Origin: Caproiciproducens faecalis
Lineage (GTDB): Bacteria; Bacillota; Clostridia; Oscillospirales; Acutalibacteraceae
DNA length: 64,000 nt
Direction: 5' to 3'
Assembly (NCBI RefSeq): GCF_019448085.1
Contig: NZ_JAGFNZ010000004.1
Span: forward strand, 1 to 64,000
Positions 1-7,718 of the stretch are shown in pieces. The position numbers and the translations under genes are program-made. Numbering within the stretch: the stretch's first letter is position 1; every line of letters starts with the position of its first letter. The notes beneath the pieces are model-generated. The model saw nothing but the letters and a program-made list of their open reading frames with translations. It had not been told where the DNA came from and did not search any database.

Positions 1-1
1 T

Positions 2-77
2 TCCTCAATAGCTCAGCCGGTAGAGCATGCGGCTGTTAACCGCAGGGTCGTTGGTTCGAGTCCAACTTGGGGAGCCA
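2..77 (+). tRNA. tRNA-Asn (GTT)
   Basis: Cloverleaf can be drawn by eye. The acceptor stem TCCTCAA pairs with TTGGGGA, the anticodon stem TGCGG/CCGCA closes the loop CTGTTAA with anticodon GTT, and TTCGAGT is the T-loop. The 3' CCA is encoded. Confidence 0.95.
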
Positions 78-83
78 AAAGAG

Positions 84-116
84 ATCACCATTCTTTCGAT
101 TGGTGATTTTTTGTTT
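84..116 (+). terminator. Rho-independent terminator after tRNA-Asn
   Basis: ATCACCA pairs with TGGTGAT across a short loop and is followed by a T run (TTTTTTGTTTT). It lies 7 nt after the tRNA. Confidence 0.85.
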
Positions 117-287
117 TATGTATTGATATATAATTGCTGAGTCAATCGTTTACGACAGTTTGATTTGTTTGCTTTTAGAATGGTGAATGGTGTAAAAAAT
201 TCTATCTTGAGATTGCATTTATTGCAGATTTGTGGTATTATATTCAAGCACTTCGTTAGAAAAATGTGTATAGCCCTGTAATTATTC

Positions 288-364
288 GGGCCATTAGCTC
301 AGTTGGTTAGAGCAACCGGCTCATAACCGGTCGGTCCAAGGTTCGAGTCCTTGATGGCCCACCA
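288..364 (+). tRNA. tRNA with CAT anticodon (Ile2 or Met)
   Basis: Acceptor GGGCCAT pairs with ATGGCCC, the anticodon stem ACCGG/CCGGT holds loop CTCATAA (anticodon CAT), and CCA is encoded. The CTCATAA loop and overall sequence resemble Bacillus tRNA-Ile2, whose C34 becomes lysidine, more than its elongator tRNA-Met, but sequence alone does not settle this. The lysidine synthase TilS is encoded at 13701. Confidence 0.9.
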
Positions 365-370
365 CAAAAA

Positions 371-417
371 AACCGCACCAAAGCAGCTTGTAAATGGCTG
401 TCTGGCGCGGCTTTTTT
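371..417 (+). terminator. Terminator after CAT tRNA
   Basis: Imperfect long hairpin (CCGCACCA...GCAGC against GCTG...TGGCGCGG) followed by CTTTTTT. Confidence 0.75.
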
Positions 418-773
418 AGATTGTCAGAAAACTGAATGGTAAATGATAAATCTAAGAAATTACGCAGGAATTACTCAATATTCAATTAGAAGAAGCGTAC
501 TTGAGAATAAAATTAGTTGGAATCGTTTGTGACAGGGAGGATTTAGATAGTCTGCCTTTGGGATCATCAGTCCGATACACAGCGAATTTGCTTAGGGAAG
601 CTGTTTCGATCTTCAGTATTTTATAATTTTCTTGACGAAACATTAGTAACCATGAATTGACATGCAACTATGGTAATGTTTTGCAATCATCCAGTCTTCA
701 CTCAAAGCACAGAAGATTTTCACCTGAAATCACCATAATGATAGTACATTCATTTGATTGGAGAAAGATTGTG
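418..773. other. Stretch without a convincing gene
   Basis: AT-rich sequence between the tRNA terminator and the small gene at 774. The open frames here lack a ribosome site and resemble nothing recognisable. Confidence 0.5.
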
Positions 774-932
774 ATGGACAAAGACATATCAGAGAAGATC
801 AGAAACATGCTGAGAGAACTGGGATGGTCCGATGAGGCAATTAATCATTCGGAGTTTTTTGCCGGCGGGACTGAACCGGCAAGTCCGAAAGTACAGGCGG
901 TTGCTAAAAATCCGGAGCAGAACCGAAGCTAA
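774..932 (+). CDS. Small hypothetical protein (52 aa)
   Basis: Not recognised. The ATG at 774 has an upstream GGAGAAAG. The frame stays open upstream to 657 but without a better start; 738 is an alternative ATG. The predicted protein begins MDKDISEKIRNML, is mixed-charge with a short helical N-terminus and a Pro/Ala/Lys tail, and has no membrane segment or cysteine motif. A clean terminator follows directly, which supports a real transcript. Function unknown. Confidence 0.45.
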   Translation: MDKDISEKIRNMLRELGWSDEAINHSEFFAGGTEPASPKVQAVAKNPEQNRS

Positions 933-940
933 GCAGGGTG

Positions 941-978
941 AGAGCAGATAGAATGAAACTGTCTGCTCTTTTTGTTTT
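941..978 (+). terminator. Terminator after small gene
   Basis: GAGCAGATAG pairs with CTGTCTGCTC around AATGAAA, followed by TTTTTGTTTT. Confidence 0.85.
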
Positions 979-1016
979 CTTCATAAATAATTAACAGTTA
1001 TAAAACTGCGAAAGAC

Positions 1017-1048
1017 TTGACAATAAATGAATGATCGTTTATTATAAT
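1017..1048 (+). promoter_or_regulatory. tetR promoter with imperfect palindromic operator
   Basis: TTGACA (1017-1022) is followed 17 nt later by TATTAT (1040-1045, with an overlapping TATAAT at 1043-1048). The spacer is filled by ATAAATGAATGATCGTTTAT (1023-1042), half-sites ATAAATGAA and TTCRTTTAT around two central bases. Nearly the same 20-mer occurs inverted before the lon gene at 1692-1711 (17/20 identical). Confidence 0.75.
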
Positions 1049-1086
1049 AGTAATCCTTCCACTTTATCAAAATTTGGGTGGTGCGT

Positions 1087-1656
1087 ATGAGAAAAAAAGA
1101 TGATGAAAAACAGAGATGTATTAAAACTGCAGTGGTTGAATTGATTTTAAAAGAAGGATTTCAGGGCGCGTCCATTTCAAAAATCGCCCGTGCGGCCGGC
1201 GTTTCCCCCGCAACAGTGTATATTTACTACGAAAACAAGGACGCTATGCTGCGTGATATTTACCAGGAATATGCCGAAGATACGTTTCAGTATTTACTGG
1301 AATCCCTGCATCCCAATATGGCGGGTGAACAGATTATTGAAGAACTGATCCGCAGCTATTATTCTTATATTGTCGAGAATGAGGAGATCTTTCATTTTGT
1401 TGAGCAATTCAGCACCTGCCCCGCCCTTCAATCAAACTGTGGTTTTATGAAAGGACCGGGTAACTTGAACCAGCTGCTGACGGAACTGAAAAGAAGACAG
1501 ATCCTCAATAATTACAGCAACGATAATTTATACGCCATTCTGTTTTCTCCCGTAAAAACCATTGCCGTAAAAAAGTGTGATTCGGAAGAAGCCGCGATGG
1601 ACCGTTTGGACGAACTGATTACGATTATTCAGAAAGCTTTAATCAGGGGATATTAA
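1087..1656 (+). CDS. TetR/AcrR-family transcriptional regulator
   Basis: One-component repressor of about 189 aa, usual TetR length. The N-terminal helix-turn-helix is clear (residues about 20-50, containing ISKIARAAGVSPATVYIYY), followed by a helical ligand/dimer domain whose ligand cannot be read from sequence. ATG 1087 is preferred; GTG codons at 1078 and 1081 sit inside the possible ribosome site GGGTGG. Its own promoter and that of the downstream lon carry the same operator, so autoregulation plus control of lon is the likely arrangement (inference). Confidence 0.85.
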   Translation: MRKKDDEKQRCIKTAVVELILKEGFQGASISKIARAAGVSPATVYIYYENKDAMLRDIYQEYAEDTFQYLLESLHPNMAGEQIIEELIRSYYSYIVENEEIFHFVEQFSTCPALQSNCGFMKGPGNLNQLLTELKRRQILNNYSNDNLYAILFSPVKTIAVKKCDSEEAAMDRLDELITIIQKALIRGY

Positions 1657-1691
1657 GGATTATCCTCATTTGATTTTTATTTACATTACTT

Positions 1692-1711
1692 ATAAACGAA
1701 TGTTCATTTAT
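1692..1711 (+). promoter_or_regulatory. Operator upstream of lon, matches tetR operator
   Basis: ATAAACGAATGTTCATTTAT. Its reverse complement agrees with the tetR-promoter site at 1023-1042 at 17 of 20 positions, with all differences in the three central bases. It lies 20-40 nt before the lon start, so it would overlap the promoter or the early transcript. Confidence 0.7.
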
Positions 1712-1730
1712 AAAAGAAAGGATTATTATT

Positions 1731-4085
1731 ATGATGATATTACCGATTGAAGATCTCGTATTGCTGCCCGGTATGACCTATCCGCTGGCCTTTAGCAGGT
1801 TAAGCGAAGAAGAACTGGCCGCACTGCAAAACAGAGAACAGAAAATTGCGGCTTTGCCCTTGAAGCGCCGTCGTGACAGAAAGGAACTGCAGGCGGATGA
1901 TTTTTACAAAATAGGGGTTGCCTTACAGATTCAGGATGTTCTGTCCAGTGACAAAGGTCATCTGGTTAAAGTAACGGCACTGTCGCGCGTGGAAGTCTCC
2001 GAGCTTGTCATTCAGGAAAACATCATTACCGGAAATACCGTTGATATTCCGGAGGTGATCGATCTGAATGAAAACAGTCAGAGAGAAATGGCGAGCTATA
2101 TTCAGAATATCTCTCATCAAATCGGTTCGAACTTCAAAAACTCCGGCGGTGTTATGAAAGCTATTGATGAGATGAAGGATCTGAATGTGCTGATCGGGTA
2201 TATTTGCCAGTTCCTGCCCTTTTCCAAACAGGAAAAGTACACTCTGATGGAAACGTCTTCATTGAAAGACCGCGGGTTGGCATTTATCGATTATTTCCTG
2301 CACTATAAAGAGGAAATACAGCTTCAGATTGAAATGACGGAGCGCTTCTCTGAAAAAGCAAATAAAAACTATCGTGAAGCCGTCCTTCGGGAACAGCTTC
2401 AGGCTATTCAGGAAGAATTGAATGAAGGCAAACCGGAAACTGTGAAAAAAGGGAAAGATTACAGAACCCGTATTGAAAATGCACATATGCCGGAAGAAAT
2501 TCAGGCGGCAGCGCTGGAGGAACTGAACAAACTGGAAAGCCAGAACCCTGCTGGCGCGGAGTACAGCGTCATCCAAAACTATCTGGATCTGCTCGTCGAA
2601 CTGCCGTGGGAACCGAATGAAGAAAAGCCCGTCAATCTCAGGGAAGCACGCCGTGTTCTGGATGAACAGCATTACGGACTTGAAAAAGTGAAAGACCGCA
2701 TTATTCAGCAGCTTGCGGTTATGCATCTGAAAAAAGATAAGCAGGGTTCCATCCTGCTGCTGGTCGGGCCTCCGGGTACCGGAAAGACCAGTCTCGGCAG
2801 GAGCATAGCAGAGGCGCTGGGCAGAAAATATGTCCGTCTCAGCCTTGGCGGAATCCGTGACGAAGCGGAAATCCGCGGGCATCGCAGAACCTATATCGGC
2901 GCAATGCCGGGGCGGATTATCCAGAGTATGAAAAAAGTCGGCACGACAAATCCGGTGATGGTACTGGACGAGGTCGACAAGCTCATGACGGGCTATAACG
3001 GGGACCCGGCCAGCGCCTTGCTGGAAGTGCTGGACCCGGAGCAGAACGATACGTTTACGGATCACTATCTTGATCTTCCGTATAACCTGTCGGACGTATT
3101 CTTTATTGCTACCGCCAACTCACTGGAGACGATTCCCGGGCCGCTGCTGGACCGTATGGAGGTCATTCAGCTTTCAAGCTACACTATCAGCGAAAAATTT
3201 CATATCGGGAAAAACCACCTGATCCGTGAGGCTCTGGAAGAGCATGGGCTGAGCGAAGACGACGTACATATCAGCGAGGAAGCCCTGCAAAAGATCATAT
3301 CCGACTATACCATGGAGGCCGGCGTCAGAGGGCTGAAGAAAAAGCTGGATTCCATTGCCAGAAAGGCGGCTGAAAAAATTGTTTTAGGGGATGTTGAAAA
3401 GCCCTACTCTGTTTCAGCGGATGATCTGGAGGAGATTCTGGGCAGCAAAATGTCAAGGCATGACGTTGCACAGGAAATGAATCCTCCCGGGGTAGTCACC
3501 GGTCTTGCGTGGACGCCTGTGGGCGGGGAAATCCTGTTTATTGAAGCGACCGAAATGCCCGGAAACGATCAGATCATTCTGACCGGCCAGCTTGGAGATG
3601 TGATGAAGGAATCTGCGAGGATTTCGCTGAGCCTGCTCAAATCCCGTCTTCCGGTCAATGCGATTCAATTTAAGGAAAAGGATATCCATATCCATGTGCC
3701 GTCCGGTGCTGTTCCCAAGGATGGACCCTCGGCAGGCATTACGCTCTTTACCGCTCTTGCCTCGCTGATTACCGGAATTAAGGTGGATTCCAAGCTTGCA
3801 ATGACTGGTGAAATTACCCTGAGGGGCACCGTGCTTCCGATTGGCGGACTGAAAGAAAAGCTTTTGGCCGCGGATCGTGCCGGAATCAGGAAAGCACTGA
3901 TCCCAAAAGACAACGTGGCGGATCTGAAAGATATTCCGGGGGAAGTGATGGAAAAAATTCAGGTCGTTGCGGTGGAAACCATAGAGGATGTATTAAGGGA
4001 GGCACTGGGGATCGCGCTGCCGAAGCCGCAATATGTGATGCCGGACCCCCGCTTCTTTACAAGACTGCAGGAGCAGCGTCAATAA
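1731..4085 (+). CDS. lon: ATP-dependent protease Lon
   Basis: 784 aa, cytosolic AAA+ serine protease that unfolds and degrades damaged and regulatory proteins. Order: N-terminal substrate-binding region (1-200), helical linker, AAA+ domain with Walker A GPPGTGKT at about 346 and Walker B VMVLDEVDKL, then the Lon protease domain with the KDGPSAG motif (catalytic Ser667) and the partner Lys710, 43 residues later as in E. coli Lon. The start is ATG 1731 or 1734 after AAAGGA. Placement directly behind a TetR gene with a shared operator is unusual, since Lon is more often under heat-shock control. A hairpin terminator follows. Confidence 0.97.
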   Translation: MMILPIEDLVLLPGMTYPLAFSRLSEEELAALQNREQKIAALPLKRRRDRKELQADDFYKIGVALQIQDVLSSDKGHLVKVTALSRVEVSELVIQENIITGNTVDIPEVIDLNENSQREMASYIQNISHQIGSNFKNSGGVMKAIDEMKDLNVLIGYICQFLPFSKQEKYTLMETSSLKDRGLAFIDYFLHYKEEIQLQIEMTERFSEKANKNYREAVLREQLQAIQEELNEGKPETVKKGKDYRTRIENAHMPEEIQAAALEELNKLESQNPAGAEYSVIQNYLDLLVELPWEPNEEKPVNLREARRVLDEQHYGLEKVKDRIIQQLAVMHLKKDKQGSILLLVGPPGTGKTSLGRSIAEALGRKYVRLSLGGIRDEAEIRGHRRTYIGAMPGRIIQSMKKVGTTNPVMVLDEVDKLMTGYNGDPASALLEVLDPEQNDTFTDHYLDLPYNLSDVFFIATANSLETIPGPLLDRMEVIQLSSYTISEKFHIGKNHLIREALEEHGLSEDDVHISEEALQKIISDYTMEAGVRGLKKKLDSIARKAAEKIVLGDVEKPYSVSADDLEEILGSKMSRHDVAQEMNPPGVVTGLAWTPVGGEILFIEATEMPGNDQIILTGQLGDVMKESARISLSLLKSRLPVNAIQFKEKDIHIHVPSGAVPKDGPSAGITLFTALASLITGIKVDSKLAMTGEITLRGTVLPIGGLKEKLLAADRAGIRKALIPKDNVADLKDIPGEVMEKIQVVAVETIEDVLREALGIALPKPQYVMPDPRFFTRLQEQRQ

Positions 4086-4165
4086 GATGATTTGCTGCGA
4101 TATACATGATATAGGTTGCCAGGTTAATCGACAGATGCACTTTTAACTCTATGGGCAATACAGAT

Positions 4166-4195
4166 AAGCCCCCGGATTACCGGGGGCTTATTTTT
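4166..4195 (+). terminator. Terminator after lon
   Basis: Perfect 10-bp stem AAGCCCCCGG/CCGGGGGCTT with loop ATTA, followed by ATTTTT. Confidence 0.9.
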
Positions 4196-4257
4196 CATAC
4201 TGGAACAAAAAATAATTCGGCGGAATATGATATTAATATTTAGCTGAAGGTGATTGT

Positions 4258-5070
4258 ATGGGATATTATGTAACGGTGGAGCCAACTGTCAATCTTTATG
4301 TGGAAGATTTAAACCCAACCGGAAATAAAACAATTTTGTTTGTTCACGGCTGGCCCGGAAACCATAATTTGTTTGAGTATCAGCTGAACCAGCTCCCCAG
4401 ACTGGGGTACCGGTGTATTGCCATTGACTGCCGCGGCTTCGGCCTTTCCGACAAGCCGTGGGACGGATATGACTATGACCGGCTGGCCGATGACGTACGC
4501 GCCGTGATTGATGCTTTTCAGCTCAGGGACATCACTCTGGCCGGGCATTCGACGGGCGGTGCGATTTGCATCCGCTATATGGCAAGGCACGGCGGTCACG
4601 GGGTGAAAAAACTCGCGCTTTTTGCTGCGGCCGCACCCAGCCTGATTCAGCGGCCCAATTTTCCAAGTGGATTAAAGGAACAGGCTGTGCTGGACATTAT
4701 TTCGGGTACTTATTCAGACCGTCCCAAAATGCTGCGCGGGTTCGGGGATATGATCTTCTACCACCATGTAGGCCCGGCGCTGCAGGACTGGATTTTCCAG
4801 TTGGGATTGCAGGCGGCAAGCTGGTCGACCGCGGCAATTGCAAAGACCTGGATCAACGAGGTTTTGTTTGACGACATGGCAAAAATCAAGGTTCCTACTC
4901 TGATTCTACACGGCCTGAACGACCGTGTCTGCCTGTATCCGCTGGCAGTTGCGCAGAACAAGGGAATCCGGAACTCCGTACTGGTTCCCTTCCAGCAGTG
5001 CGGCCACTTCCTTTTCTACGACCAGATGGAGCAGTTCAACAAAGAGCTGATAGATTTTACCAGGAATTAA
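4258..5070 (+). CDS. Alpha/beta hydrolase
   Basis: 270 aa, close to the usual length for the chloroperoxidase/esterase-like alpha/beta hydrolases. An oxyanion-region motif HGWPG is near residue 30, the nucleophile elbow GHSTGG gives Ser98, and the likely acid and base are Asp222 (HGLNDRV) and His250 (CGHFLF). No signal peptide, so cytosolic. The start is supported by AAGGTGAT. The gene stands alone between terminators, so context does not reveal the substrate; haloperoxidase, esterase or lactonase are all possible. Confidence 0.85.
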   Translation: MGYYVTVEPTVNLYVEDLNPTGNKTILFVHGWPGNHNLFEYQLNQLPRLGYRCIAIDCRGFGLSDKPWDGYDYDRLADDVRAVIDAFQLRDITLAGHSTGGAICIRYMARHGGHGVKKLALFAAAAPSLIQRPNFPSGLKEQAVLDIISGTYSDRPKMLRGFGDMIFYHHVGPALQDWIFQLGLQAASWSTAAIAKTWINEVLFDDMAKIKVPTLILHGLNDRVCLYPLAVAQNKGIRNSVLVPFQQCGHFLFYDQMEQFNKELIDFTRN

Positions 5071-5108
5071 AGAAAGCTCATACCGGCCGGAACCGGTATG
5101 AGCTTTCT
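5071..5108. terminator. Hairpin between convergent genes
   Basis: 16-bp stem AGAAAGCTCATACCGG / CCGGTATGAGCTTTCT. It sits between the hydrolase stop and the stop of the minus-strand scaffold gene, so it probably ends transcripts from both sides; the T tract is short on either strand. Confidence 0.7.
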
Positions 5109-5121
5109 TATGAAAATCAGA

Positions 5122-5556
5122 TTAGTGCAGGTCGCAGGCGCAGGATTCGCATTCCGGAATTTCGCCGACCAGCGGGGAAGGATCAATACCCATCTTCTTG
5201 TAATAGTCGGAGACAGCGGCTTTGATTGCCTGCTCAGCCAAAACGGAACAGTGCACTTTTACCGGCGGAAGTCCGTCCAGTGCTTCCATTACCGCTTTGT
5301 TTGTCAGCTTTAAAGCATCCTCAATCTTTTTTCCTTTAATCAGTTCCGTTGCCATGGAGCTGGTCGCAATCGCGGCGCCGCATCCGAAGGTTTTGAACTT
5401 TACGTCTGTAATGACGTCGCCGTCAACCTTAATGTACATTCTCATAATATCCCCGCACTTCGGGTTGCCGACTTCACCAACACCGCTTGCGTCCGGAATT
5501 TCACCGACGTTGCGCGGATTTGCAAAGTGGTCCATCACTTTTTCACTGTATGCCAT
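5122..5556 (-). CDS. nifU: Iron-sulfur cluster scaffold protein, NifU/IscU type
   Basis: 144 aa scaffold on which cysteine-desulfurase sulfur and iron are assembled into clusters. The three conserved ligand cysteines are Cys34 (PKCGD, with Asp36), Cys59 (GCGAA) and Cys103 (VHCSV). A C-terminal tail CESCACDLH adds three cysteines, seen in many clostridial members. It follows the desulfurase gene by 36 nt and is surely co-transcribed. The start ATG has AGAGGTAAT upstream. The many Fe-S proteins in this window are its likely clients. Confidence 0.95.
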   Translation of the reverse strand: MAYSEKVMDHFANPRNVGEIPDASGVGEVGNPKCGDIMRMYIKVDGDVITDVKFKTFGCGAAIATSSMATELIKGKKIEDALKLTNKAVMEALDGLPPVKVHCSVLAEQAIKAAVSDYYKKMGIDPSPLVGEIPECESCACDLH

Positions 5557-5592
5557 GATTCATTACCTCTCTTAGTAATTTGATATTGTTAC

Positions 5593-6795
5593 TTAAAAAA
5601 TTTTCTGAGAATACTGTTTTTCCCCGGACTTGATTTCTTCCCAAAGCGGGGACATGGAACGAAGATACGTGATAATGTTCGGGAGTACCTCCAAAATATA
5701 ATCAACGTCTTCCTCTGTGTTCTGTTCACTGAAAGTAATTCTCAGAGAACCGTGCGCAATTTCGTGGGGAAGACCGATTGCAAGCAAAACGTGGCTTGGA
5801 TCAAGGGAACCGGAGGTGCAGGCCGAACCGGAAGAAGCGCAGATACCTTTCAGGTCAAGGCTCAGAAGCAGGGATTCGCCCTCAATGCCCTCAAAGCACA
5901 TATTGATATTGCCCGGCAGGCGTTTTACACGGTCGCCGTTAATATGGGAACGTTCTATTTTCAGCAGCTCATCAATCAGCCTGTCCCGCATCTTTATCAG
6001 ACGCTCGGCGCGCTCGTCAATGTTTGCGCAGGCTTCCTTCAGCGCAACGCTCAGCCCTACAATTCCGGCAACGTTTTCCGTGCTGGCTCTGCGGCCACGT
6101 TCCTGCGCCCCGCCGTCAATCAGGTTGGGCATCTTGATGCCGTTGCGGATATACAGCGCGCCCACGCCCTTCGGCGCGTGGAACTTGTGGCCGGAAAGGG
6201 ACAGAAGGTCAATATTCTGTTCCTTTACATGAATGTGGACATTGCCCACGGCCTGCACTGCGTCGGTGTGGAAAATCACGCCGTGCTTTTTGCAGACGGC
6301 GCCGATTTCGGCAATCGGCTGAATCGTGCCGATTTCATTGTTGGCGTACATAATGGAAACAATCGCCGTATCCTCACGGATGGCCGCTTCCAGTTCTTCA
6401 ACCCTGACAAGGCCGTCGCTGTGAACGTCCAGATAGGTAACTTCAAAACCCTCTTTTTCAAGCGCCTCGCAGGAATGAAGAATGGCATGGTGCTCGAACT
6501 TGGAAGTGATGATATGTTTTTTGCCCTTTTTCGCCAGCTCATGGGCGACACCCTTCAGCGCCCAGTTGTCACTTTCGCTGCCGCCGGAGGTGAAAAAGAT
6601 TTCATTCGGCAGAGCGCCCAGGCACTCGGCAACAGTTTCCCGTGCCTGCTCAAGCGGCTTTTTGGCTGCCCGTCCCACCGAGTACAGACTGGAAGGATTG
6701 CCGTAATATTGGGTATAGAAAGGTTCCATTGCTTCCAGAACAGTTTTAGAGACAGGAGTGGTCGCGGCGTTGTCCGCGTAAATAAAACGTGCCAT
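5593..6795 (-). CDS. nifS: Cysteine desulfurase, NifS/IscS type
   Basis: 400 aa, PLP enzyme giving persulfide sulfur for Fe-S clusters and tRNA thiolation. It begins [15 protein letters not shown]; this ATG at 6795 has AAAGGTGAT in front, whereas the upstream ATG at 6861 lies inside the promoter palindrome and is rejected. [12 protein letters not shown] carries the PLP lysine, and the mobile loop cysteine is in SGSACTSG. Paired with the scaffold gene in a two-gene operon without an adjacent IscR gene. Confidence 0.97.
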   Translation of the reverse strand: MARFIYADNAATTPVSKTVLEAMEPFYTQYYGNPSSLYSVGRAAKKPLEQARETVAECLGALPNEIFFTSGGSESDNWALKGVAHELAKKGKKHIITSKFEHHAILHSCEALEKEGFEVTYLDVHSDGLVRVEELEAAIREDTAIVSIMYANNEIGTIQPIAEIGAVCKKHGVIFHTDAVQAVGNVHIHVKEQNIDLLSLSGHKFHAPKGVGALYIRNGIKMPNLIDGGAQERGRRASTENVAGIVGLSVALKEACANIDERAERLIKMRDRLIDELLKIERSHINGDRVKRLPGNINMCFEGIEGESLLLSLDLKGICASSGSACTSGSLDPSHVLLAIGLPHEIAHGSLRITFSEQNTEEDVDYILEVLPNIITYLRSMSPLWEEIKSGEKQYSQKIF

Positions 6796-6849
6796 GTTAT
6801 CACCTTTACTTAATATATTATTAAATTTGTAGGAATATGTCCTGTTGAT

Positions 6850-6878
6850 AATATACACCAATTTGGTATATATTTCAA
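6850..6878 (-). promoter_or_regulatory. nifS promoter with palindrome in the spacer
   Basis: On the minus strand TTGAAA (6873-6878) and TATATT (6850-6855) are separated by exactly 17 nt. Within that spacer lies the perfect palindrome ACCAAATTGGT (6857-6867). A protein bound there would block RNA polymerase, so repression is likely. The cognate factor is unknown; an Rrf2-family (IscR/CymR) regulator is a guess from gene function. Confidence 0.6.
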
Positions 6879-6892
6879 TAGCCTGACAAAGA

Positions 6893-7330
6893 TTATTTAA
6901 ATTTTTCTATTGCGGCGACGGCAAGCCGGTCGCAGCGCTCGTTTTCCGGGTGACCGGCGTGCCCTTTAATCCACTTGACAGTTACTCTGTGCTGTTCCAG
7001 CAGAGAAAGCAGCACCTCCCACAGATCGGAATTCAGGGCCGGTTTTTTGTCGGCTTTGCGCCAGTTGTTTCTCTTCCAGCTCTTTGCCCATCCTTTTGTG
7101 ATCGCGTCGCAGACATACTTGGAATCGCTGGACAGAATCACTTCACAGGGCTCCTTTAACATGCGGAGCGCCTCAATGACGCCGGACAGCTCCATCCGGT
7201 TGTTGGTTGTGTCGGCCGCGCCGCCGCTGATTTCCTTTTCCACGCCGTTGTAGCGAAGCACGGCTCCCCAGCCGCCCGGGCCGGGATTTCCGCTGCAGGC
7301 ACCGTCGGTATATATTTCAATTTGTTTCAT
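6893..7330 (-). CDS. rnhA: Ribonuclease HI
   Basis: 145 aa, cleaves RNA in RNA-DNA hybrids. The catalytic carboxylates are in order: Asp9 ([11 protein letters not shown]), Glu47 (NNRMEL), Asp69 (SSDSKYV) and Asp134 (ERCDRLA), with His124 in the flexible loop. ATG 7330 is chosen because AAAGG lies 9 nt upstream; the ATG at 7339 abuts that site. It is a full-length bacterial-type enzyme that ends just upstream of the nifS promoter. Confidence 0.96.
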   Translation of the reverse strand: MKQIEIYTDGACSGNPGPGGWGAVLRYNGVEKEISGGAADTTNNRMELSGVIEALRMLKEPCEVILSSDSKYVCDAITKGWAKSWKRNNWRKADKKPALNSDLWEVLLSLLEQHRVTVKWIKGHAGHPENERCDRLAVAAIEKFK

Positions 7331-7464
7331 TTCAATCATCCTTTAGTATTGACCGAATATTTATTTCCATTATAACATACCGGCTTTCTACAAACAATGT
7401 TATCTTTGGTTTAGGATGTTCTTTTCTGGCCATAATATAATTTACCGGCCAAAGGTGCAATCGC

Positions 7465-7493
7465 TTGACAGCCATAGCGAATCAAGGTACAAT
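7465..7493 (+). promoter_or_regulatory. Promoter for RNase J gene
   Basis: TTGACA (7465-7470), 17-nt spacer, TACAAT (7488-7493): a strong sigma-A promoter. It implies a 5' leader of about 220 nt before the GTG start. Confidence 0.75.
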
Positions 7494-7718
7494 GATAACG
7501 ATATTTGTGTCCGGATTTATATTTTAATATTTGCATTATATTTAGACATTAAATATATTTGAAACCGCATTTTCTGCGGTTGTCTCTGCTGTCTTCTACA
7601 GCTGCCCGCGCAGTGTAAAAGATGCAAAAAAATCAAACAGGGAAACCCATGCCCGCTCAGGCACCGTTTGCCGGCGGACTCTATTGGTTGCACCCTAATT
7701 AACAATGGAGGTTATTTC
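7494..7718 (+). other. Long 5' leader of RNase J mRNA
   Basis: About 220 nt without a convincing gene. It contains the hairpin AACCGCA-TTTTC-TGCGGTT (7563-7582) and GC-rich sequence after it. No known riboswitch pattern was recognised. Autoregulation by the nuclease is a possibility, not shown. Confidence 0.4.

Noticed and set aside
482-667. 61-codon minus-strand open frame
   Set aside because: No ribosome site, no neighbours, no recognisable sequence.
5752-6813. 353-codon open frame on the plus strand opposite nifS
   Set aside because: Shadow of the cysteine desulfurase; no recognisable domains.
6796-6861. N-terminal extension of nifS from ATG 6861
   Set aside because: That ATG lies inside the promoter palindrome and lacks a ribosome site; ATG 6795 has AAAGGTGAT.
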